A stretch of 64,000 nt of DNA from Pseudomonadota bacterium (lineage in GTDB: Bacteria; Pseudomonadota; Alphaproteobacteria; Rhizobiales; Beijerinckiaceae), in NCBI GenBank assembly GCA_021813805.1, contig JAKAJL010000013.1, forward strand, positions 23,639 through 87,638, read 5' to 3'. The notes beneath the pieces were generated by a model that was not told the origin of the DNA, did not search any database, and was given only the letters and a program-made list of their open reading frames with translations. The stretch's first letter is position 1, and each line of letters begins with the position of its first letter. A program made the translations under genes and the position numbers. Of this stretch, positions 28,149-38,237 are shown piece after piece.

Positions 28149-30035
28149 ATGAAATTTCCGCCGTCCTTCCTCGATGAGATTCGGGCGCGGCTTCCCATGT
28201 CGGAAGTCGCGGGCCAGGTCGTGCGCCTGAAAAAGGCGGGGCGTGAATGGAAGGGCCTGTCGCCTTTCAACGCCGAAAAGACGCCGTCTTTCCATGTGAA
28301 CGACCAGAAAGGCGCCTTTTTCGATTTCTCGGCCGGGAAGAATGGCGACATTTTCAGATTCGTCATGGAAACGCAGGGCCTGAGCTTCCCTGAAGCCGTC
28401 GAAAAGCTGGCCGGAATGGCCGGCCTGCCCATGCCGGTCGAGACGCCGGAAGCGCAGGCGCAGGAAAGACGCCGCGCCACCGCGCTCGAGGCTCTGGAAA
28501 TGGCCGCCGACTTTTTCGAACGCCAGTTGCGCGCGCCCGCCGGCGCCCGGGCGCGCGCCTATCTGGCCGAGCGCGGCCTCGACGACAAGGCGAGGGAAAA
28601 ATTCCGCCTCGGCTTTTCTCCGGTCGAAAAATTCGCCTTGCGCGATTATCTCGCCGGCAAGGGCTGTTCCGTCGAGACCATGATCGAGGCGGGCCTGCTC
28701 ACCCATGGGCCGGAGATCTCGGTTCCTTACGATTTTTTCCGCGACCGGCTGATGTTTCCGATCTGCGACCGTTCGGGCCGCGTAATCGCCTTCGGCGGGC
28801 GGGCGCTGGCCAGGGACATCCAGCCGAAATACAAGAATTCGTCCGAAACCGGGCTGTTCCACAAGGGCGCCAATCTCTACAACCTCCACAACGCCCGCAA
28901 GGCGGCGCATGAGCGCGGGACGGTGGTCGCGGTCGAAGGCTATGTCGATGTGATCTCGCTCGACGCCGCCGGCTTCCCCAACGCCGTCGCCGGCCTCGGC
29001 ACGGCCCTGACGCCGGGGCAATGCGAATTGCTGTGGAAAATGGCGGAGGAGCCGATCCTCTGTTTCGACGGCGACCGCGCCGGGCGCAAGGCGGCCTTTC
29101 GCGCGCTGGAAACCGCTCTGCCGCTGATCGCTCCGGGCCGTTCGCTGCGCTTCGCGCTGCTGCCGGAGGGCGAGGACCCGGACGATCTCGCGCGCGCCGG
29201 AGGGCGCGAGGCGGTCCAATCGGTGTTCGACGCGGCAAAACCGCTGGTGGAAATGCTGTTCCAGCGCGAGGTCGAAGCCCAGCCGCTCGACACGCCGGAG
29301 CGCCGCGCCGGGCTGGAGCGCCGTTTGCGCGAGGCGGCGGGCCAGATCAGCGACGAAACCCTGCGCCGCCATTATTTCGACGACCTGCGCGAGCGGCTCC
29401 GCCAATTGTTTGGGCGCGCGCGCCCCGAGGGCGGTTTTTCGCGCGGGGGGCGGTTCAACCGCGACGCCAATGCGCGGGCGCCGCTGGCGGTCAGTTCGGC
29501 CCTGCTGCGGACCAGCCTGTTCTCCGCCCCCAGGGAAGCGCCGGCGCCGCGCGAGAATCTCATTCTCGCCCTGCTGCTCAACCATCCGGGTCTGGTCGCG
29601 CGCCATGCCGAGGATATCGCGCGGCTCGAATTCGCCGGGGCGGCGGGCGCAAGGCTGCGCGACGCCCTGCTCGGCGTGGCCGAGCCGGACCACAGCCCCC
29701 ACGAATTGCGCGACCTGCTCGCCGCGCGCGGGTTTGCGGCCCAGATCGAGGCTTTGGCGCGCGACGCCACGATTTCGACCTTATGGTGCGCGAGGCCCGA
29801 CGCGCACGAGGACGACGCGGATTACAGCCTGCGGCAGGCCCTGACCTTGCATCGCAAACAAGGAGAGCTAAATAAGGAACTGCGGCGCGCCGAAACGCTT
29901 CTTGTCCAGGATCCTTCCGAAGCCAATAATGCAATCCTTGCCGACATCAGGGCCCAATTGTCCGCGCTGGAAGGCGTCGAGGCGACCATCGAGGGCTTCG
30001 GCCTGCGCTCGGGCCGCGAGGAAAAGGCGGTTTGA
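28149..30035 (+). CDS. dnaG: DNA primase
   Basis: Makes RNA primers for replication. The ATG at 28149 gives 628 aa starting MKFPPSFLDEIRARLPMSEV, the conserved N-terminus; a longer frame from 28062 adds 29 unrelated residues. The N-terminal domain reads GLSPFNAEKTPSFHV and FDFSAGKNGD where E. coli has the CHC2 zinc ligands, so all four ligands are replaced. This zinc-free form is known from other Hyphomicrobiales. The TOPRIM core has AVEGYVDVISL and CFDGDRAGRKA. The C-terminal DnaB-binding part is Ala/Arg-rich. It lies upstream of rpoD, as in the macromolecular-synthesis operon of many bacteria. Confidence 0.95.
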   Translation: MKFPPSFLDEIRARLPMSEVAGQVVRLKKAGREWKGLSPFNAEKTPSFHVNDQKGAFFDFSAGKNGDIFRFVMETQGLSFPEAVEKLAGMAGLPMPVETPEAQAQERRRATALEALEMAADFFERQLRAPAGARARAYLAERGLDDKAREKFRLGFSPVEKFALRDYLAGKGCSVETMIEAGLLTHGPEISVPYDFFRDRLMFPICDRSGRVIAFGGRALARDIQPKYKNSSETGLFHKGANLYNLHNARKAAHERGTVVAVEGYVDVISLDAAGFPNAVAGLGTALTPGQCELLWKMAEEPILCFDGDRAGRKAAFRALETALPLIAPGRSLRFALLPEGEDPDDLARAGGREAVQSVFDAAKPLVEMLFQREVEAQPLDTPERRAGLERRLREAAGQISDETLRRHYFDDLRERLRQLFGRARPEGGFSRGGRFNRDANARAPLAVSSALLRTSLFSAPREAPAPRENLILALLLNHPGLVARHAEDIARLEFAGAAGARLRDALLGVAEPDHSPHELRDLLAARGFAAQIEALARDATISTLWCARPDAHEDDADYSLRQALTLHRKQGELNKELRRAETLLVQDPSEANNAILADIRAQLSALEGVEATIEGFGLRSGREEKAV

Positions 30036-30116
30036 CACGCACGGTTTGACGCGTTCTTGGCGTCACGCGTAGGGGAAACGCCAGGAAGACGACAGGAATA
30101 CGACCATGGCCGGCGC

Positions 30117-30142
30117 GGAACGGCATGGTTTAGGCGAGCGTT
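30117..30142 (+). promoter_or_regulatory. Candidate EcfG-type promoter upstream of rpoD
   Basis: GGAAC at 30117-30121 and CGTT at 30139-30142, with 17 bases between, is an exact match to the alphaproteobacterial general-stress consensus. The predicted start of transcription would be about 70 bases before the rpoD ATG. Support is sequence match only. A short open frame (30106-30144) overlaps it. Confidence 0.5.
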
Positions 30143-30220
30143 AAAATTTTCCGCGCACCTTGCCCCGGGGCGGCTGATTCGCTACGGGCTAACGGCGCAT
30201 TTTTGCTTTTTGGAGTCGAC

Positions 30221-32230
<2,010 letters not shown>

Positions 32231-32234
32231 ACGA

Positions 32235-32263
32235 AAACCCGCGTCGAAAGACGCGGGTTTTTT
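32235..32263 (+). terminator. Intrinsic terminator after rpoD
   Basis: Perfect 11-bp stem AAACCCGCGTC (32235-32245) with GACGCGGGTTT (32250-32260), GAAA loop, then a run of T to 32263. Confidence 0.92.
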
Positions 32264-32334
32264 GAAGGCTGTCGACGCATGGCTGACGAACCAGCCCAAG
32301 ACTTCGTCGCCGAAACCTCTGGCGCCGGACCGCC

Positions 32335-32495
32335 ATCCGCCCTACATTGTCCTGGCGGCGCTGCGGGGTGCGTGAGGACTAATTCCCCGGGGCCTTACGA
32401 TCCCAACGGGAGCTGTCCCTGTCTTCGTCCGTGGACCTAGGCACATGGCGCCCACCTACTTTGTAGGTTTCCCGGGATCGTGTCCCACGGCTTTT
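32335..32495 (+). ncRNA. ssrS: 6S RNA
   Basis: Small RNA that mimics an open promoter and holds sigma70 RNA polymerase in stationary phase. The sequence carries alphaproteobacterial 6S signatures: GGGGTGCGTGAGGAC on the left, TTCCCCGGGGCC and GGGAGCTGTCCCTGTC in the central bubble region, and CATGGCGCCCACCTAC with GTAGGTTTCCCGGGAT on the right. It sits directly upstream of the 5-formyl-THF cyclo-ligase gene, the conserved 6S position across Proteobacteria. Ends are estimated to within about 15 bases; I identified it by recall of the sequence pattern, not by a covariance search. Confidence 0.82.
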
Positions 32496-32515
32496 GCGGC
32501 CCGCACCCTCTGCGC

Positions 32516-33103
32516 ATGATTTTCATCCAGGAAAAAACCCAGCTCCGCGAAAAATTGCGCGCCGCGCGCGCCGCCGTCTCGCCCTTGCAGGCCGAAGCTG
32601 CCGCGCAGGCCGTTGCCGACCGCGCGCTGGCCCTGACCTTGGAAAAGCTCGAAAATCCTGCTCCCGTCGCGCTTTATGCGCCCTTGTCCGGCGAACTGGA
32701 CGCATTTCCGCTGCTGGCGGCGCTGGCCAGACTGGGTTTCCTGACCTTGCTGCCGGTCGCGGGAGAGAAAGCGACGCCGCTGACCTTTCGCCTGTGGCGG
32801 CCCGGCGCGCCTTTGGTCGTCGGTCGCTTCGGCCTGCGCGAGCCCTCCGCCAGCGCGCCCGAAATGCGCCCGGACATGGTGTTCCTGCCTTTGCTGGGCT
32901 TCGACGTGGAAGGAACGCGGCTCGGCTTCGGCGGCGGCTATTACGACGCGACTCTCGACAATTTGCGGGCTAAAGGGCTGAAAGCCGCCGTCGGGCTGGC
33001 TTTTTCCTGCCAGCAGGCGGAAAAAATTCCGCGCGAAAAACACGACCAGCAGCTGGATTTCGTGATAACGGAGAAAAAACTCTTCGATTTCACGGATTCC
33101 TGA
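32516..33103 (+). CDS. 5-formyltetrahydrofolate cyclo-ligase
   Basis: Converts 5-formyl-THF to methenyl-THF, with ATP, in one-carbon metabolism (YgfA/Fau, MTHFS family). The 195-aa product starting at 32516 has EKTQLREKLRAARAAV at the N-terminus, the family's basic ATP-site start, PVALYAPLSGELD and the C-terminal loop RLGFGGGYYDATL. A GTG at 32480 would add 12 residues that overlap the 6S RNA, so the ATG is preferred. The gene follows 6S RNA, as in E. coli ssrS-ygfA, and overlaps the next gene by one base (TGATG). Confidence 0.92.
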   Translation: MIFIQEKTQLREKLRAARAAVSPLQAEAAAQAVADRALALTLEKLENPAPVALYAPLSGELDAFPLLAALARLGFLTLLPVAGEKATPLTFRLWRPGAPLVVGRFGLREPSASAPEMRPDMVFLPLLGFDVEGTRLGFGGGYYDATLDNLRAKGLKAAVGLAFSCQQAEKIPREKHDQQLDFVITEKKLFDFTDS

Positions 33104-33915
33104 TGCGTCTGCTTTTCATCGGCGACGTGATCGGCCGCTCCGGGCGCGCGGCGATCGTCGAACACGTTCCGCGCCTGCGCCAGCGCTATGCGCTCGATTT
33201 CGTCGTCGCCAATGGCGAGAACGCCGCCGGCGGCTTTGGGATCACCGAGGCCATCGCCCGGGAATTTCTTGACGCCGGCGTCGATTGCATCACCCTTGGC
33301 AATCACGCCTTCGACCAGCGCGAGGCGCTCGTCTTCATCGAACGCGCGCCTCAGGTCCTGCGGCCGGTCAATTTTCCGGCCGGAACGCCGGGACGCGGCT
33401 CATGGCTCTATGAGACGGCCAGAGGCGAGCGCGTGCTGGTGATCAATGTCATGGGCCGCGTCTTCATGGACGCGCTCGACGATCCCTTCGCTTCCGTTGA
33501 ACGGGAGCTTAACGCCTGTCCGCTGGGCCAGGCCTGCGACGCCATCGTCCTTGACATTCACGCCGAGGCGTCGAGCGAGAAACAGGCCATGGCGAATTTC
33601 TGCGATGGCCGGGTTTCGCTTGCCATCGGCACCCATACCCATGTGCCGACCGCCGATTGGCGCATCCTGCCCCATGGCGCGGCGTTCCAGAGCGACGCCG
33701 GCATGACCGGCGACTACGATTCGGTGATCGGCATGGACAAAGAGGAGCCGATCCGCCGCTTCACCCGCAAGACGCCGGGCTCGCGCTTCGAACCCGCCAA
33801 CGGCCCCGCAACCCTCTGCGGCCTGTTCGTCGAAACCGGCGGCGACGGCCTGGCCAGACGCGTGGCGCCGGTGCGCATCGGCGGCGTTCTGGGGCAAGCG
33901 CTGCCGGAGGATTGA
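33103..33915 (+). CDS. YmdB-like metallophosphoesterase (TIGR00282 family)
   Basis: Calcineurin-like phosphoesterase, 270 aa. YmdB-type relatives hydrolyse 2',3'-cyclic nucleotides, and in Bacillus one affects biofilm and spore decisions. Metal-site motifs: LFIGDVIGRSGR, ANGENAAGGFG, LGNHAFDQ, DIHAEASSEK and IGTHTHVPTAD. Starts at the ATG overlapping the cyclo-ligase stop, so the two are coupled. The specific substrate here is unknown. Confidence 0.9.
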   Translation: MRLLFIGDVIGRSGRAAIVEHVPRLRQRYALDFVVANGENAAGGFGITEAIAREFLDAGVDCITLGNHAFDQREALVFIERAPQVLRPVNFPAGTPGRGSWLYETARGERVLVINVMGRVFMDALDDPFASVERELNACPLGQACDAIVLDIHAEASSEKQAMANFCDGRVSLAIGTHTHVPTADWRILPHGAAFQSDAGMTGDYDSVIGMDKEEPIRRFTRKTPGSRFEPANGPATLCGLFVETGGDGLARRVAPVRIGGVLGQALPED

Positions 33916-34020
33916 TCAAGGCGCGCGGGGCGCGCCACAGCTTGAATTTTCAGCCATGAGAGGGAAGCGGATTTTAGGCAACCGGCAAATTCCGGCTCGA
34001 AGCGGCCCGTCGCGCTCAAA

Positions 34021-34200
34021 TTGGCGACCGTCTCGTCGCTGAAAACCGAGCGCGTCGTCAGAAAAGCCTATCGGATGCGCGATGAGGCCAAGGCGGACCT
34101 ACTCGATTATATCGAGCGCTTCCACAACACCGTCCGCCGGCACTCGACCATCGGGTGTCTCAGTTCGGTTGAGTTCGAGCCGAAGGTGGGTTTAGCTTAA
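34021..34200 (+). pseudogene. IS3-type transposase C-terminal fragment
   Basis: About 60 codons ending at TAA 34198-34200 read SSLKTERVVRKAYRMRDEAK, then YIERFHNTVRRHSTIG and SSVEFEPKVGLA, matching the C-terminal end of IS3-family OrfB integrase proteins. The upstream frame (before about 34033) no longer matches, so the DDE core is lost. The sequence just after the stop (GTCCACAAAACCGGCAGCAG, 34206-34225) resembles an IS right end. It marks the left border of the accessory stretch. Confidence 0.8.
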
Positions 34201-34290
34201 CTCGGCGTCCACAAAACCGGCAGCAGCTCACCCGGCGGCTTCGAATAAATGGAATGCACAAACATCCAACGACGCGGTGACGAATTCCGC

Positions 34291-35007
34291 ATGAAGCGAT
34301 TTTTTGCTATCACCGCTGCCTTCCTCCTGGCGTCAACGGTAGCCGCCGAGCCGGCCGGCCTTTTTGCGACCAAACGGCCAGTGACCTGGGGAATGATCTT
34401 CGCCCTTCTTTTCCTCATGCTTGGGCCGATCAAGCTCCTCGGTCCATTTGTAGCCCTAACCAAGGATTGCGACGGCGCTTTCCGCTTTCGGCTCGCTACC
34501 CGCGCTTTCCTGTTCTCGATCGGGGCGGTTACCATTGCCGCGGGTCTCGGCAAGCGTATACTCGACAACTTCGCCACTCCTGTGCTCGTGCTGCAGATCG
34601 TCGCCGGCCTCATTCTGTTCCTCGTTGCGCTGCAGGCGGTCATGCAACAATACGCCACGTCCCGCCCTTTCGAGCGCAACGAGCCGCCGACTCTGGCGCT
34701 TGCCTTTTCCCCCCTTGCTTTCCCGACGATCGTCACACCTTACGGAATTGCTGCCGTCACGATTCTGGTCACGCTCGCCCATACCCCGGAGATCAGCTTG
34801 ATAGTGGCCGGGGCCGTCTACTTCATCTTGTTCATCGATTGGCTTGCGATGCTCGCAGCTCACGTAATTGTGCGCTGGCTCGGTCCGCTGCTGCAACTCC
34901 TGGGCGTCGTTCTCGGCGTCATCCAGGTGGCCCTCGGGTTGCAACTCATGCTCAACGCCGTCTCAGGCCTGATCGCCCAAGGGGCCTTCACGGCCGGCGG
35001 AAACTGA
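34291..35007 (+). CDS. MarC family integral membrane protein
   Basis: A 238-aa protein from the ATG at 34291. A likely signal or first helix (FFAITAAFLLASTVAAEP) is followed by a loop and about six membrane segments typical of MarC/UPF0056, with LLFLMLGPIKLLGPFVALTK and FPTIVTPYGIAAVTILV near the two repeat halves. Family function is unknown; despite the name, no antibiotic role is proved. A longer start at 34249 is possible. Base composition is less GC-rich than its neighbours and it sits between an IS fragment and an IS1380 element, which suggests acquisition by transfer. Confidence 0.78.
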   Translation: MKRFFAITAAFLLASTVAAEPAGLFATKRPVTWGMIFALLFLMLGPIKLLGPFVALTKDCDGAFRFRLATRAFLFSIGAVTIAAGLGKRILDNFATPVLVLQIVAGLILFLVALQAVMQQYATSRPFERNEPPTLALAFSPLAFPTIVTPYGIAAVTILVTLAHTPEISLIVAGAVYFILFIDWLAMLAAHVIVRWLGPLLQLLGVVLGVIQVALGLQLMLNAVSGLIAQGAFTAGGN

Positions 35008-35038
35008 TCGTTTCACGCAGCAATCACGCTCCGACTAA

Positions 35039-35053
35039 CCCGTCCTATTCATG
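35039..35053 (+). repeat. Left terminal inverted repeat of the IS1380-type element
   Basis: Reads CCCGTCCTATTCATG; the reverse complement of the right end differs at one position (T for C at base 7). Preceded by target duplication CTAA. Confidence 0.88.
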
Positions 35054-35194
35054 TGGCTCGGGACTTTGCCGTGGTTTTCGGCTGGCCTGATTTCTGGCGC
35101 GCCGCTCCGTTCGGCTATTTTGCCGCCTGACGATTGGTACTGTTGATCACGCGCTGGAGGAAATGGACGGGCGAAGGGGCGGACGCCCCGCCGG

Positions 35195-36537
35195 TCAGGG
35201 CCCAAGCTGGGCGAGCGCGCCAGGCAGACTGGCGAAGAGTTCAGCTTCAGGATGACAGGCCGCGAAGGCCAGACGCACGCGGGTGGCGGTTTCGACCACG
35301 CGGGCGGCGATCTTGATCAGCCGCAGCCGCAAGGTCGCGAACTCGGCTTTCGCCAGATCGCGCGGTTGGGGAATGGCGTCGCGCACGGTCAGCATCAGCC
35401 AGTAGGCGGCGGTGTGCAGGACAAGCCGCACCTGATTGGCGATGGCGGATCGGCACGATGTGCGGTCGGAGGCCAATTGCGTCTTGTGCAGCTTGATCAG
35501 GTTTTCCGCCTGACCGCGCGCGCAATAAAAACTGTCGTAAAGCCATTCAGGTGAGCCATGAGTGAGATTGGTGACGACGAAGCGGATGTCGAGCCCGAGC
35601 CGCGTGGCTTCGATGCGCGCGACGGCACGCCGCTCGCGATCCCAGGATTTGGCTTTGTGCCGCGTCTCGGTGTAGCCGCGCACGACATCCTTGTTTTCCA
35701 GGGCGCGCTGGACGCGGATTGCGTCTGCGGCCTCATCCACCTTTTCGACAAAGGCTTCGTGCCCGGCAGGCCGAAGACATAATCGACGCCGTTCTTCTCG
35801 CACCATGCCATCGCCTCAGGTCGCGCATAATGCCCGTCGCCGCGGAAAGTGATGCGGGTCTTTGGCCAGCTTTTTCGGATATGCCGGGTCAAGCGGCGCA
35901 AATGGGCGCGCACTTCGACGCCGGAAGGCGTCTTGCCGGGCCGCAGCACGACCGCGACGGGGCGGGCTCGATCGGTGTCGTAGACGTGGATCGGCAGAAA
36001 ACAGCGCTCGTCATAATGGGCGTTGAACAGCGAAAGCTGTTGATGGCCGTGAACGACATCGCAGGTGTCGTCGATGTCGAGCGTGACCGATGCCGGCGGC
36101 GCCTCGTAGGAGGCAATCCATTGATCGACGAGGGCGTAGGTCAGCCGGATGACGTCTTTGAGCTTCGGCGCATTCTCCAGCCGCGACAATGTCGGCTGCG
36201 AACACAGGTCCGCGTCGGTGTCGGGCAACCGCCCGCAGGCCAGTTTGAACGCCGGGTCGCTGCGCAGGAAATCCAGATCGTCGGCGTCCTCATAGCCGCA
36301 GGCGATGGCGTGGATGCGGGCGCGGATCATGTCGGCGCGCGTATGGCGGATGCGTGCCGGATCGCGGTCATCTGGAAAGCAGCGCGCCAACCGGTCGGCG
36401 AGTCCAAGGCGCTGCTCGGCCATCGACAACAGCATGACGCCGCCGTCCGACGTGAGCCGGCCGCCGTCGAAAGCGGCTGTGACTTTCTTGCGGGAAACGG
36501 CTGGAAACGAAAATGGCAGGAGATTATCGTCGGTCAT
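35195..36537 (-). pseudogene. IS1380-family transposase, frameshifted
   Basis: DDE transposase split in two frames. The N-terminal part (from 36537) starts MTDDNLLPFSFPAVSRKKVT and holds LDIDDTCDVVHGHQ and FRGDGHYARPEA, the first two catalytic Asp regions, up to VFGLPGT. The match then continues in the -1 frame (below about 35790) with FVEKVDEAADAIRVQ, then THGSPEWLYDSFYCARGQAE and the C-terminus ALAQLGP. Comparing frames, a single missing base near 35775-35785 (CCGGGCACGAAGCC on the coding strand) explains the break. No convincing slippery heptamer is present, so inactivation or an assembly error is likelier than programmed frameshifting. Confidence 0.85.
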
Positions 36538-36643
36538 GGCGGGCGTGGTCGGCGTGAAACGCGCGGAGCGTTGGTGTAAGCAACCGAATCCTACGCCGTA
36601 TCATGGCCTTACGCCACGCTCGTCAGCCTCAAATCAGCCCTGT

Positions 36644-36658
36644 CATGAATAAGACGGG
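36644..36658 (-). repeat. Right terminal inverted repeat of the IS1380-type element
   Basis: Reads CATGAATAAGACGGG on the plus strand and is followed by target duplication CTAA (36659-36662). Confidence 0.88.
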
Positions 36659-36676
36659 CTAACTATGTATCCGGGC

Positions 36677-38065
36677 TCACTCGGGGGTCGCCACAATCCG
36701 CCCTTCACGGATCGCCCTGATGAACATTCGATAGTCGTGCTGCGCCTGGTCAGCATATTCGCTCGCGAACTCGCCGACAGCAACGTCAAAGGCGTCGCTT
36801 GAACCTAGATAGCCGGCAATCATCGCAGGATCCCCCGAACGGGCATGCGCGCGCGCCAACGCCCATCCACATACACGACCGTAAGCCCGTAGGTCGGCGG
36901 CGTCGAAATCCTCGATGATGACGCTGATTTTCATGTCGCGAAGCTGGCGGACGTAAAAATCCCGGCCGTTTGCGCCAGTTCCCCAGCCAAGGAAAAGATC
37001 GCTCGCCGATTGCATCAAACGTTGGCCAACGACGACGCGCTGACCGTGGTTCGAGTGCCGGCTTTGACCTGCGTAGGGCTCCAACACCGACGCTCCCGCT
37101 TCCTTGATCTGAAGAAAGATAGGATCGTCATCCGAAGCCATGAAAAGCGCGATTGCGCAGCGGGTGCCAACGCTGCCGACACCGACAACCTTTACCGCCA
37201 GATCACAGAAGCGATAACGGTCGAATAGAACGCGGATATGCTCAGGCAGCGATTCACGATAGGCCGCCAAACCTTGCGCATAATGCGACTCCAATCCAGG
37301 CGCCATTTCCTTGGTCGGGTGAAAGATCAACGGTGGATCGTCGATGATCACCGGCGCCGCGCCTCGGTGCTGAACGAACTTTGGAAACAAGAACTCCGGG
37401 GTATTCTTCTCGCGCAAACTTTTCAGACGTTCTTCGGCTCGCGCGCGAGTTTGCTGAGACGCTGTTTCCGCTTCGGCCAAAAAGCGGTCGATGTCTATCG
37501 TGTCGTACCAAACGTCGAGCGCACGCATTTGCGCGTAATCCGCCATGTGTTCGCGGTAGGAACACAGCGCCTCCATGACGGCGCGGGCCGAGTCGCTCTC
37601 GGACAATCGAATATGGCGCCCGGCGAGGACGAAGCTCGTGGCAAGGCGTTTCACGTCCCATTCCCACGGGCCGGGCAATGTCTCATCGAAATCGTTGATG
37701 TCGAAGATCACCCGCCGCTCCGGCGTAGCAAAGCCGCCGAAATTCGAGAGATGCGCATCGCCGCAGGCCTGCACCTGGATGCCGGAAACCGGAGTCGTGG
37801 CCAGATCGGCGGCCATCACGACGGCTGAGCCGCGATAGAACGCAAACGGCGACTGCATCATTCTCCCGAAACGGATCGGGACAAGCTGCGGCAACCTGCC
37901 CTCGTTCGACTCCTTCAGCAGTTCGGCGGGATCGCGTCGATTCTTGTGCGGCTTCCATCCCGCATGCGCGCTGCGGGGCGCCGCGTCGCGCAACGCCTTG
38001 CCCTTGGAACGGCGTTCATCGGGCGACGAATATTGCGGTTCGCTCTTGCTCCCGGCCTTGACCAT
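36677..38065 (-). CDS. DUF2252 family protein
   Basis: A 462-aa protein of the DUF2252 family. Recognisable parts: RFGRMMQSPFAFYRGSA near residue 65, ACGDAHLSNFGGFATPERR, IFDINDFDETLPGPWEWD, and near the C-terminus YGRVCGWALARAHARSGD. The GD.H.xNF and D.ND.D motifs look like a kinase-like (aminoglycoside phosphotransferase type) active site, so a phosphotransfer role is possible, but no activity is known to me. It lies in the accessory stretch; the IS1380 element ends just beyond its 3' end. Its upstream region (38066-38237) shows no clear promoter. Confidence 0.85.
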   Translation of the reverse strand: MVKAGSKSEPQYSSPDERRSKGKALRDAAPRSAHAGWKPHKNRRDPAELLKESNEGRLPQLVPIRFGRMMQSPFAFYRGSAVVMAADLATTPVSGIQVQACGDAHLSNFGGFATPERRVIFDINDFDETLPGPWEWDVKRLATSFVLAGRHIRLSESDSARAVMEALCSYREHMADYAQMRALDVWYDTIDIDRFLAEAETASQQTRARAEERLKSLREKNTPEFLFPKFVQHRGAAPVIIDDPPLIFHPTKEMAPGLESHYAQGLAAYRESLPEHIRVLFDRYRFCDLAVKVVGVGSVGTRCAIALFMASDDDPIFLQIKEAGASVLEPYAGQSRHSNHGQRVVVGQRLMQSASDLFLGWGTGANGRDFYVRQLRDMKISVIIEDFDAADLRAYGRVCGWALARAHARSGDPAMIAGYLGSSDAFDVAVGEFASEYADQAQHDYRMFIRAIREGRIVATPE

Positions 38066-38237
38066 GATCCACCCCCCAAGGACGGTCGACCTGCCTCAAA
38101 CAGATCGCTCCGCTCGGTCGCCGGCTGTTGTTTAAGTTTCTCGCATCTCGCCGAATAGTCCTTGACCTGAATCATCAACGCCGCCGAGTCGGACCATTTC
38201 ATATCGATCTCCTCACTGAATTGATCGCCATCGAATA

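Larger units (their letters stand above)
35039..36658. mobile_element. IS1380-family insertion sequence with 4-bp target duplication
   Basis: A 1620-bp element. The ends are 15-bp inverted repeats CCCGTCCTATTCATG (35039-35053) and CATGAATAAGACGGG (36644-36658), matching at 14 of 15 positions. It is flanked by the direct repeat CTAA at 35035-35038 and 36659-36662. Size, 4-bp duplication and the transposase all fit IS1380. The perfect target duplication implies a recent insertion. It landed 31 bp after the MarC-like gene and ends 18 bp before the DUF2252 stop codon. The transposase is frameshifted, so this copy is probably not autonomous. Confidence 0.9.

Noticed and set aside
34206..34290. A complete IS3 element
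   Set aside because: Only the C-terminal 60 codons and a possible right end remain; no left end or target duplication found.
35760..35806. Programmed -1 frameshift in the IS1380 transposase
   Set aside because: No slippery heptamer of the A-AAA-AAG type at the junction, and IS1380 elements normally have a single frame; a base loss is simpler.
38066..38237. Further chaperonin sequence upstream of the groEL fragment
   Set aside because: Translation in all three frames did not give GroEL-like residues; at best IEYP before the PARQ segment, in a shifted frame, which is too short to count.
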